Assembly: GCA_014155875.1 (NCBI GenBank)
Contig: JACEFZ010025810.1
Coordinates: 539,501 to 603,500 of the forward strand
Source of the DNA: Cepaea nemoralis
Taxonomy: Eukaryota > Mollusca > Gastropoda > Stylommatophora > Helicidae
Reading direction: 5' to 3'
DNA length: 64,000 nucleotides
Below, piece by piece: positions 20,446 to 28,811 of the stretch. How positions within the stretch are numbered: position 1 is the stretch's first letter; each line of letters opens with the position of its first letter. Below the pieces are notes generated by a model. The model saw only the letters and a list, made by a program, of their open reading frames with translations, did not search any database and was not told the DNA's origin. The translations under genes were made by a program, and so were the position numbers.

Positions 20446-21100
20446 CAAAACAAAAAAAAGATAACATAAACAATGAAAGCTGTAGAATCCCGGTCGGTGA
20501 CTTTAGCCTTCAATTTGTATGTTGTCTAGTGCGTCCTCTAGTCTCTACTTCCTTCTCCTACGTCTATGAAAGCCAAGCAATATATGTGTGTTTATTTATG
20601 AGCTCTTCTAGAATAGTCCCCTTCATATTGGTTCGCGGATTCAAACTTCTTTCATTATTTTTAGACTTATCCATGGCTGTTTGAATTTTGCAGCTTACAT
20701 TTTCTACAAGACGGAGTGGCCAATCCCACCCCCACCATCATTAATCGCAAATTACAGGTTACGGCGTTACTATTCTTTGTTGTCCGTAAGGGCCCCGATA
20801 ACAAGAGCGAGACCCACTGCATACTAGACATTAATTTAACACATTTCGTTCTAATGAGTTGCTACTGAACTTCTAGTGTCCTCCTTATTTTTCGCCAACA
20901 TCCGAGATGATTTGGCGTCAGATCTGCTGCTCTCTTGTTACAGGGAAAGAGTTAACATCCTTGAGTTCTTTATTTCTGTAAAAGTCGACAGCTTGATTTC
21001 TACCAGATTTTCTAGAGTTTGAGCCAGACACCATCCCGCAAAGCCATTCGGTTCACTGTAACATTAAAACAACATGTGAGAATTTGAGCCCAAACACGAA
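20446..21100. other. unassigned sequence
   Basis: No gene, repeat or RNA recognised. Confidence 0.4.
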
Positions 21101-21104
21101 GTGA

Positions 21105-21215
21105 CGTGCAAATTTACAATAGCTGATGAGCTCTCATCTCTGAGCTTCCCGAAGTTAAACAGCAGAGACCCGAGGGCTTAAGTCTTCGATGGCACGTTTG
21201 GACAATACAACAGCA
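21105..21215 (+). pseudogene. 5S rRNA-like relic
   Basis: GAAGTTAAACAGCAGAGACC, then GGGCTTAAGTCTTCGATGGC, then TTTGGACAATA lie in the order and spacing of 5S rRNA's internal promoter (GGAAGCTAAGCAGGGTCGGG, TTAGTACTTGGATGGGAGAC, CTGGGAATA). Many substitutions, so a pseudogene or the head of a 5S-derived SINE. Not a working gene. Confidence 0.45.
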
Positions 21216-21325
21216 GATGGTTCCCAAATTGCACCTTTTTTCTTCTATATCATATGTAGTAGCTTGGTGAACTGATTTAGAATTACTGTGCTCCGAGTGC
21301 AGTGCCTATTAGTCGGAGGAGAGGC

Positions 21326-21545
21326 CAGTATGATCGAAAGGATACGAGGGCTCGCCCTTAAACTTCCTTGCTCTGATAGTGGGGTAGGGGGTTCAGTCCA
21401 TACAAAGGTCAGTTAAGAGTTAAACGACTCTTGGTTCAGAAAGCAATTTCAAGCTACTGTACATAAAATGACTAGAAAATCAAACCTGGGTTTCATCACA
21501 ACGTCCCGCAAAGGAGAGGCAACATTGTGTGTGTAGTCGGTCGCA
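21326..21545 (+). mobile_element. tRNA-derived SINE, family B, sharing the family A 3' part
   Basis: Head GAGGCCAGTATGATCGAAAGG with B-box-like GGGGGTTCAGTCC near 21385. It continues with GGTTCAGAAAGCAA and ends GTCCCGCAAAGGAGAGGCAA, which parallels family A's CAGAAAGCAATGG and GTCCTGTAAAGGATATGC. The head differs from family A. Confidence 0.6.
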
Positions 21546-21684
21546 GTCTGTTTGTCAACTAGCAACTCTGGGCTCTATCTAGACATCATACAGGTATTAT
21601 AAATGTCTCTAGGAAAGTAAACGTGATTAGTACGATCTGGTTTCATCAATTATTATTTACATTTTGGCCTCATCAATATTCGTG

Positions 21685-21790
21685 GAGGTCAGCATGGCTG
21701 AATGGACACAAGCTCACGCTCTTAAACTTCCGGTGTGCTGATTGAGAGGTAGTGGGTTCAACCAAACACGCGAAAATCAGTCCAATGTGG
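21685..21790 (+). mobile_element. tRNA-derived SINE head, family B (second copy)
   Basis: GAGGTCAGCATGGCTGAATGG has the A box TGGCTGAATGG. CTCTTAAACTTCC and TAGTGGGTTCAACC match the copy at 21326 (CCCTTAAACTTCC, GGGTTCAGTCC). The 3' part is not recognisable. Confidence 0.55.
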
Positions 21791-21997
21791 ATTACGCTTG
21801 TGGGTAAAAGCGAGCGGGGGAAAAAAATCATCATTATTTTGTGCCCTTCTGTCGCCCACACAAATTCCGAATCATAGATATTGCCAAAACATAGTAAACA
21901 CACAAATTATGCGAACACGCGCGCGCGCACACACACACACGTACGCACACACAATATGAGGTATAACCCGCATATTTGAAACATTATAAATGAACGT
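21791..21997. repeat. unassigned sequence with (CG)n/(CA)n
   Basis: Short CGCGCGCG and CACACACA runs at about 21917-21950; nothing else. Confidence 0.6.
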
Positions 21998-22008
21998 AAG
22001 CGACGATA

Positions 22009-22116
22009 GCCGGTCTTCCTGGCGAAGGAATTAAGGACGTTGTTCGTAATCCCTTATACTCACGTACGAAACACAGCTGCGCGAGATTCAGCAGCGGATC
22101 GCGTCGCGCTGGTTAC
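22009..22116 (+). mobile_element. family A SINE, 5' part (split by element 2)
   Basis: GCCGGTCTTCCTGGCG head. The 3' part resumes at 31142. An 11-bp duplication AAGCGACGATA flanks the whole at 21998-22008 and 31244-31254, proving the two pieces are one insertion. Confidence 0.92.
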
Positions 22117-22350
22117 TGTAACAGTATTGGGTATTATTAGGATCTAGTGGGAAACACAGATACAGCACGATTGAGCATTGAGACTGAAAGGGGTGGGAGA
22201 TGCTCAATCGTGACGTATTGGGTTGGTATGGGCAGTTAAGATCCAACCTTCGATGTGAGTGGAATCTAACATCAACGCTTTGTCATCAATGAAAGAATAA
22301 ACCATTTTGACTTGATCACTGGCTTATTAATCTCTGTGTGTATAAGAGAC
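22117..22350 (+). mobile_element. 5' LTR of element 2
   Basis: Identical to 30904-31124 for 221 bp. The last ~13 bases then differ from the 3' LTR: here the sequence is GTGTATAAGAGACAGG where the 3' LTR has TCACACTGTGACA. Stem-loop at 22166-22212; GAATAAAC near 22291 as polyadenylation signal. Confidence 0.9.
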
Positions 22351-22361
22351 AGGATTATTTA

Positions 22362-22388
22362 TGGAGCATGTGACCAGGATACGAACCT
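22362..22388 (+). promoter_or_regulatory. primer-binding site, tRNA-His type (element 2)
   Basis: TGG, then a few mismatches, then GTGACCAGGATACGAACCTG. This follows the reverse complement of metazoan tRNA-His (GTGACCAGGATTCGAACCTG) well into the T arm, beyond a usual 18-base site. Mismatches fall at positions 4, 5, 7 and in the T loop. Confidence 0.75.
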
Positions 22389-23460
22389 GAAGATAATCAC
22401 ATGAGAAAAACAAAACAATGCGAAGTCAGGACGAATAACATCGCGGAGAAGTTCAAGAACTAAACAAAAAAAAAATACTAGCGGCACGTTAGAGAACAAT
22501 TACTGAACCTGATAACAGGCGCACCAAAAGATGGCCACTAAATTGTAAATGGTAGTTATATCTGAATACAGAGGCCAAAAGCTCGCCCAGGAGTGGTCCT
22601 TTGTAAGTCTTTTTTAAGACTTCAGATAACAATCAAAGTAGCGACAAGAAGTTTGTTATACCAGCCGTTTTGCAGAGTTCGCAGTGCAGGAAGTTTGTTA
22701 TGGCCGCCGTTCTGCAGTTTGATTGTTAGCAACAGGCTTAACATGGACGGTGCCTGAATTTTTACGTTTCAAGAGCCATCAAAGCCGCTGCCTTACATCG
22801 TTCTGATTGACCAGGAGTGATCCTATCCTGAGAGTTTGGGCAAACCAGCAATTCAAGTTGAACATTGTAGCTCAGAGAAAAAAAAAAAGTAAAAAAAAAA
22901 TTCTTCCAGGCTCAAAGTTAAAGAGCTAATCATGAGTTGTCAGGACAGCATGAAAAAGACTTCGTTAATTCGTTGATCGGGCCATAAGTTCTTGAAACAG
23001 TCAATTATCGCTGGGCCTCGGCTGATCCTGATAATTTTTTGGGGCCTCGTTATTACTAAGACCCTATCAAGACATCGATGATGTACCCCACCCGGGGTGA
23101 AGGCAAAGACTAACAAGCTGGTCGGGACCCAACCAGGGGTTGAAAATTTTCTGGCAGCCCATGAGAAGTGACCTGAGAAGAAGAGACAGGCTACCTAAAC
23201 TCCGCTACCTAAACTCAGCTCAGCTACCTGAATTCCGCGACTGATGGACAGCTGATGCAGGCTCCGGGTGTTCGAATATGACGGCGAGTCGAAGAAAGTG
23301 ATTCCTTGAACAACGAAACAGATTCAGGGTAAAATTCTGTATTATATGAACATAGTAATTAACTGAACATTTTTACAAAATAAGGGAATTGTGCTCTTTA
23401 AAAATTAAGAAATTGAAATTGTGTAGTTCTTTGTTTGCTTTGTTTTAGTATTTTTTCAGC
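22389..23460 (+). other. leader of element 2
   Basis: Non-coding. Shares with element 1 the GGGACCCAACCAGGGG segment near 23130, a donor-like CAGGGTAAAA at 23325-23335, and a pyrimidine tract ending TTTTTTCAG at 23459, one base before the gag ATG. Probably includes the packaging signal, since element 1 keeps it. Confidence 0.7.
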
Positions 23461-24435
23461 ATGGCGGAACAGGACACCTTGGCACAGGTTTTGACAGGCG
23501 TGGGAACAGCAGTAGGCCGACTTAATATGGTGATTAAACAACAGGGGATGGCAACAGAAATTGTGAAATTTAGTGGACAGGCCAGAGACTATAAGAAATG
23601 GGTCACCTCTATAGAAAAATATGCCTATTTAATCTCGGCAACAGATGAAGAAAAAATGAGACTGGCTTATCAGACGGCAACGGAACCAGTTTCGGATCAT
23701 ATAAGAAGAAAGTTAGAGGCTAGAGTAGATGAGACGTGGGAACAATTTAAAGAGGACCTAGCAAGGAAATATGCAGAAATAACAGATCCACAACATGCAT
23801 TTTCGGTATTGAGGCAAGCTAAACAAAATAACGGAGAGACGGTACAGTTGTTTAGCGATAGATTGATTAACTTGGCTGAAGAAGCATTCTTAGGACAGAA
23901 TGTACGAGGGGAGGAGGTGGAAAGGATGTTAGTAGGGATTTTTGTAGATGGCATAAAGTCCGATGGTTTGAAACTTAAGTTGATGAGGGACAACCCTGAG
24001 AGGTTATCACAAGCGGTGGATATCGCGGTACAAGAGGAAAATTTGAGACGTAGGTTTAGATTAAGAACAGGAAGAGAAGTGGGAAATAGTCGAGACGACA
24101 GAGTTGAGGAACCCATGGAAATAGGACAAACAAGATTCGGATGGAATAGGAGAGGCGGTATACAAACGTTACAAGGTAGAAATAGGAGCGATTATGTTGA
24201 AAGAAGAAATGTGAGATACCCTACAAGTGAGACAGTGGGAAACACAAATAACACAAATATTGTCTGTTGGGTTTGTGGTCAACGGGGACATGTTTCTCGT
24301 TTTTGTAATAACAGGCGTGTCCAGTCGAATATACAGGGTAGACATGACAATAACAGGGTGAGTAGGAATGTTGAAGATAGACACAGGAATTTTACAGGTA
24401 CAGGAACGCAGGAAAACCGGCGCCCAACCTATTAG
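23461..24435 (+). CDS. gag: Gag polyprotein of element 2
   Basis: 324 residues starting MAEQDTLAQVLTGVG. The capsid-like region (about residues 35-185) has KFSGQARDYKKWVTSIEKYA, TWEQFKEDLARKY and VQLFSDRLINLAEEAF, the retrotransposon gag pattern. Residues 195-250 are Arg/Asn-rich. A CCHC knuckle CWVCGQRGHVSRFC lies near residues 278-291. Gag assembles the particle and binds RNA. The start is supported by conservation of ATGGCGGAACAG in element 1. The stop lies 55 bp into the pol frame, which is -1 relative to gag. Confidence 0.9.
   Translation: MAEQDTLAQVLTGVGTAVGRLNMVIKQQGMATEIVKFSGQARDYKKWVTSIEKYAYLISATDEEKMRLAYQTATEPVSDHIRRKLEARVDETWEQFKEDLARKYAEITDPQHAFSVLRQAKQNNGETVQLFSDRLINLAEEAFLGQNVRGEEVERMLVGIFVDGIKSDGLKLKLMRDNPERLSQAVDIAVQEENLRRRFRLRTGREVGNSRDDRVEEPMEIGQTRFGWNRRGGIQTLQGRNRSDYVERRNVRYPTSETVGNTNNTNIVCWVCGQRGHVSRFCNNRRVQSNIQGRHDNNRVSRNVEDRHRNFTGTGTQENRRPTY
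24381..24435 (+). promoter_or_regulatory. gag-pol overlap, candidate -1 frameshift site
   Basis: Gag and pol overlap by 55 nt. G GAA AAC at 24411-24417, in the gag frame, is the best slippery candidate: A-site AAC slips to AAA, though the P-site match is imperfect. No strong downstream stem was checked. Confidence 0.4.
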
Positions 24436-27400
24436 ACAGGACCTATAATAGGAGGGTAAATAATAGGGTCCCAAGTGTTAGAGAGTATGTTAATAACAAG
24501 TATAATAGGTCGAACAGAGAATATTTTCAACTAGATGAAGTCAAGAAATTTATAGAAGATAAAACAGATTATAGCTCGTGTATATTAGAAATAGGGAAGT
24601 ATAGAGTTCGTACATTAATAGATTCGGGAGCTCAAGTTAGTGTAGTAAAAGAAAGTTTTTTATACAAAATAGTAAGAAATTGTAGAGTATTTAAGTGTAG
24701 TAATAATTTACACTCTGTTACTGGACAGAATTTACAAGTAGTTGGACAAACAATGATAAATTTTAAGTTAGGGGGGATCAACATAAGACACCTTTTTCAT
24801 GTAGTGAGGGGTTTAAATAGAAATATGTTAATAGGAAGAGATTTTTTGATAAAAAATGGAATAAGACTTTTTTATGATTTACATAAGTTAAAATTCAGAG
24901 ACGTCTATATAGATATGGAAGAGGATATGCATATATCAGCACTAGTTAGAGTTAAAATGACAACGACGTTAAAACCACAGTCGGTTAATTTGATACAAGC
25001 GAAGCTGAAGAGAAACCCATATTATGTGGAAGGAAACACAGTCAGAATCACTGAGTTACAAGAGGAAATAATTGATGAGCCTGGTTTGGAGGTTCCAGAT
25101 GGAGTAATGGAGTTGGATAAACACTTAACCTTTCCAGTAATGGTTATCAACAACACAGGGAGAGAAATCAAGTTATACAGAGGATGTGTGATAGCAAAAT
25201 TAGATCATAACATTAGTGACATATTGGCAACGGATAGAGCAGAAGTGTCGGGAACAAGTTATTTGGAAACTTCTAGTGAAAGGAGAAGTGACAGACGCGG
25301 ACGCGGAAGAAGAGGGAAAATCGGAATGGATGAATTGATCCATCCATCTAGAAGAAATAAAGCCCATATATGTTCACTAGACAAAATAACAAGGGAACAA
25401 GAATTGTTGTCACAGTTAAAAGCTTCGCCGGAAAATAAGGAAGTGTTAGAACAATTTATAAAGCAAAATCAAGATGTGTTTGCGGTTAATGATTTAGAAT
25501 TGGGTAAGACGCGAACAGTTACAATGGAAATAGACACGGGAGGTCATCCACCAATAAGTTTAAAACCATATAGAACTCCATTAAGAAACAGAGAAATAGT
25601 GGAAAAGGCAATAGAGGAGATGCTGAAAGCAGGAATAATAAAAAGGTCGAAGTCAGAATGGTCATCTCCGGTGGTAATTGTGGCCAAGCCTGATGGTTCA
25701 AGTCGCTTCTGCTGTGACTACAGGGCGTTGAACAAAATCACCAAGAATGTAGCGTACCCACTGCCGGTAATTGATGATATTTTGGGGCTGCTTAATGGCT
25801 CTACATATTTTACAACGCTGGACGCAAGGTCAGGATTTTGGTGTATTCCGATGTCGGAAGACGCACAAAAGAAAAGCGCCTTTTGTACCCACATGGGCTC
25901 GTACGAATTCTTACGAATGCCTTTTGGTGTCAAGACGGCGCCCTCTCACTATATGCTCTTAATAAATGAAGTTCTAGAAGGTATGCAAAAGTTCGCTCTT
26001 GCCTATATTGATGATATATTGATTTATACAAAGGGAGACGTGGAGGATCATTTGAAACATATTAGACTAGTGTTTGACAGGTTAAGAAAGCATGATGTGA
26101 AGTTGAAGCTTAGTAAGTGCCAATTTTTAAAGACAGAAACAAAATATTTGGGATATATTATAAATAGAGAAGGTATTAAACCAGACCAGGACAAAATAAA
26201 GATTATTAAAGAGTTACCTGCTCCAACTAACGTTAAGGAAGTACGTGCTTTTATAGGAACATGTGCGTATTATAGGCGATTTATTCCAGCGTTTTCAAGG
26301 ATAGCTGAACCTATTACAAACTTAACAGGCAAGTACGCTAGGTTTAAGTGGGATGATGAATGTCAAAAAGCGTTCGAGTATTTAAAAAACAGCTTAACAC
26401 TGGTACCACTGTTGACGCATCCAGACTTAAACAAACAGTTAATACTGTACACAGATGCTTCGGACAATGCAGTAGGAGCATGTTTGGTGCAACCATATGA
26501 AGGAAAAGAGTCTGGAATACCAGGCGTTAAAAATGAAAGGCCTATCTACTTCTTGTCACATAAACTTAGTAAATCACAAAGGAAATGGACGACTATTGAG
26601 AAAGAGGCTTACGCGATTCATTACGCTCTACAAAAACTTAATTACTACTTACATAACGCAAATTTTGTTATTAGAACTGACCACATGCCTTTAAAGTCTT
26701 TTCTAGAAGCTCCAGTGCAGAACAGGAAAATACAGACGTGGGCATTGAATCTACAGGGGTACGACGCCGTAATTGAGTACATACCAGGTAGGATAAATAC
26801 ATGCGCCGATTTATTGTCTAGAATTCCATATTCACAGTCATCAGAAGATACAGAAGAGGAAGCGGCTGAACCAGAGATAGATGACCGAAATTGGCAAGTA
26901 AATATTCTAGATTCTGCTATAATAAATAGGGAAGAATTTGATAGTCTACCATCGGATCAAGACTCTGAACAGAGGGAAGAAGACCTACAGTTAGCACAAT
27001 TCAATATGAAAGAAGAGCAAGAGTTGGACCCAAGAGTAATACAAATAAAAGAAAAGTTACGAGAAACAGAAGATAACAAATATAAAAAGAACTATTTGGT
27101 TTTACAAGAGGATGGACAGTTATATTATATGTGTGAAAAGAACGAACAGCTAAGGAAATATGTGCCAAGCCATTTAGAAAATGAACTTTTAAAAGCATAT
27201 CACGATGAAAATGGACATCTCGGTAGAGACAAACTAGTGAAAGCACTTACAAGTAAATATTATTGGCCAAACTTGTTTAAATCTGCATGCAAATATGTAG
27301 ATACGTGTGAAAAGTGCAGATTAAGGAACATGAAAACAATAAAGTCTCCATTACAAGACACAGATATTCCTCACTTCCCAATGCAAAAGATTAGTTTAGA

Positions 27401-28811
27401 TATATCGGGTCCACACCCCAGGACATTGTCAGGAAATGTATATTTAATTCATATAGTAGACATCTACAGTCTTTGGCCAGAGGTTTATGCAATTCCAGAT
27501 AAGAGCGCGGATACTGTCATTAATATTTTTTTACAAGAGTTCGTACCAAGGTTTAGTTGCCCACAAAGTATACTTACAGATAATGGTAGAGAATTTGTAA
27601 ATAAAAAATTCGAAAAGTTATTAAAAGATTTAAACATAAGACATATAAAGACCTCATTTTATAGACCTTCTTCAAATGCGAAAAACGAGCGTCAACATCG
27701 GACGTTATACAACATTGTGGCAAAGATTATTGATGAACATGAAAAAGATTGGGATCTATTTTTGGGACCTGCTCTTAGCGCTATTCGTACAAATCAAAAT
27801 GAGAGCACGGGTTTTTCGCCATTTTATTTAATACACGGGAGAGAACCAATATTACCTATAGATAATTTATTAAAACCTAGACGGAAATATATGGGTGAAG
27901 ATTTTCAAGAGACCATAATACAAGAAATGCATAAAGCACATGTGAGGTTAAGGAATAATATAATTAAAGCTAGGGAAAGACAGAAAAAGTACAAAAATGT
28001 AAATACAAAATTACAGGAGTTTAAGGTAGGTGATAGAGTTTATTACAAGAAGCATAGAAGAAACTCTAAGTTTGATTCTCGTTGGATTCCAGGTTATTAC
28101 GTTTTGGAAAAACTAGGTAATGTATCGTATATTATAAAGAACCAGGTCACAGCACACATAGCAAGGGCACATGTTGAACACTTAAGAAGAGATGAAGATG
28201 AGATAGAAAATAATAATTATAATAATAATTGTTATTCGGATGCAAAATTTTTAGATGAACAGGTTGTTAGAGGAGCTACAGTAACCCCAGATCTTAGAAA
28301 AGCTACAGTAACCCCAGATCTTAGAAAAGAACCAGAACAAAATCAGTTGCTAGCAAATCCAAGTTACGAAGAACAAGAACAGACAATTCCGAAAAGAATG
28401 GAAGAAGAAGGGCCAAATGAAACTCATTATGATAGTATGGAAGAAGACACAGGTGCTCCATTTAAAAATACTAGGCAAGCAACGAAAAGAAGAATGGACA
28501 GTCAAAGAGATAAAGAAGTGAAAAGACAGAGGAGAGTTAGAGATTGCTCAACAAGCGGAGACGATATGCCTCTACTGGAAAGATCCTTAAGAAAGAGTGA
28601 TCGACAAATTAGGTGGGATGTTGAACGGAAGAGATTAGCGGCAGCTAAAGAGAGACATACAGACGAAGAAGAAGAAATGGATGAAAAGTCAGAGTCAAGT
28701 AGTAGTATGGAGGAAACTAGTAGGTTGTACGAAGAAGAGGATATTGATGTAGAGTTAGCACTTATTCAGAGAAACTTGGAGTTGTTGAGGAAGTGGAAAC
28801 GTAAGAGATAG
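24381..28811 (+). CDS. pol: Pol polyprotein of element 2: PR-RT-RH-INT
   Basis: Open from 24381; the first Met is at 24753 but the protease starts upstream, so expression likely uses a -1 shift from gag. Protease: LIDSGAQVSVV at 24615. Counting from M24753: RT about 269-480 with SSPVVIVAKPDGSSRFC and YIDD 418-421; RNase H with D568, E616/E618 and D643; integrase zinc domain H817, H822, C852, C855; integrase core D883, D943, E979 (35 residues between the last two). A GPY/F-like module GYYVLEKLGNVSYI follows, then a 200-residue acidic and basic tail with ATVTPDLRK twice in tandem (28275-28328). No stop or frameshift. Confidence 0.93.
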   Translation, partial: TQEFYRYRNAGKPAPNLLDRTYNRRVNNRVPSVREYVNNKYNRSNREYFQLDEVKKFIEDKTDYSSCILEIGKYRVRTLIDSGAQVSVVKESFLYKIVRNCRVFKCSNNLHSVTGQNLQVVGQTMINFKLGGINIRHLFHVVRGLNRNMLIGRDFLIKNGIRLFYDLHKLKFRDVYIDMEEDMHISALVRVKMTTTLKPQSVNLIQAKLKRNPYYVEGNTVRITELQEEIIDEPGLEVPDGVMELDKHLTFPVMVINNTGREIKLYRGCVIAKLDHNISDILATDRAEVSGTSYLETSSERRSDRRGRGRRGKIGMDELIHPSRRNKAHICSLDKITREQELLSQLKASPENKEVLEQFIKQNQDVFAVNDLELGKTRTVTMEIDTGGHPPISLKPYRTPLRNREIVEKAIEEMLKAGIIKRSKSEWSSPVVIVAKPDGSSRFCCDYRALNKITKNVAYPLPVIDDILGLLNGSTYFTTLDARSGFWCIPMSEDAQKKSAFCTHMGSYEFLRMPFGVKTAPSHYMLLINEVLEGMQKFALAYIDDILIYTKGDVEDHLKHIRLVFDRLRKHDVKLKLSKCQFLKTETKYLGYIINREGIKPDQDKIKIIKELPAPTNVKEVRAFIGTCAYYRRFIPAFSRIAEPITNLTGKYARFKWDDECQKAFEYLKNSLTLVPLLTHPDLNKQLILYTDASDNAVGACLVQPYEGKESGIPGVKNERPIYFLSHKLSKSQRKWTTIEKEAYAIHYALQKLNYYLHNANFVIRTDHMPLKSFLEAPVQNRKIQTWALNLQGYDAVIEYIPGRINTCADLLSRIPYSQSSEDTEEEAAEPEIDDRNWQVNILDSAIINREEFDSLPSDQDSEQREEDLQLAQFNMKEEQELDPRVIQIKEKLRETEDNKYKKNYLVLQEDGQLYYMCEKNEQLRKYVPSHLENELLKAYHDENGHLGRDKLVKALTSKYYWPNLFKSACKYVDTCEKCRLRNMKTIKSPLQDTDIPHFPMQKISLDISGPHPRTLSGNVYLIHIVDIYSLWPEVYAIPDKSADTVINIFLQEFVPRFSCPQSILTDNGREFVNKKFEKLLKDLNIRHIKTSFYRPSSNAKNERQHRTLYNIVAKIIDEHEKDWDLFLGPALSAIRTNQNESTGFSPFYLIHGREPILPIDNLLKPRRKYMGEDFQETIIQEMHKAHVRLRNNIIKARERQKKYKNVNTKLQEFKVGDRVYYKKHRRNSKFDSRWIPGYYVLEKLGNVSYIIKNQVTAHIARAHVEHLRRDEDEIENNNYNNNCYSDAKFLDEQVVRGATVTPDLRKATVTPDLRKEPEQNQLLANPSYEEQEQTIPKRMEEEGPNETHYDSMEEDTGAPFKNTRQATKRRMDSQRDKEVKRQRRVRDCSTSGDDMPLLERSLRKSDRQIRWDVERKRLAAAKERHTDEEEEMDEKSESSSSMEETSRLYEEEDIDVELALIQRNLELLRKWKRKR

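Noticed and set aside
23697..24116. Minus-strand 139-aa frame across gag of element 2
   Set aside because: Antisense shadow of an intact gag with a zinc knuckle.
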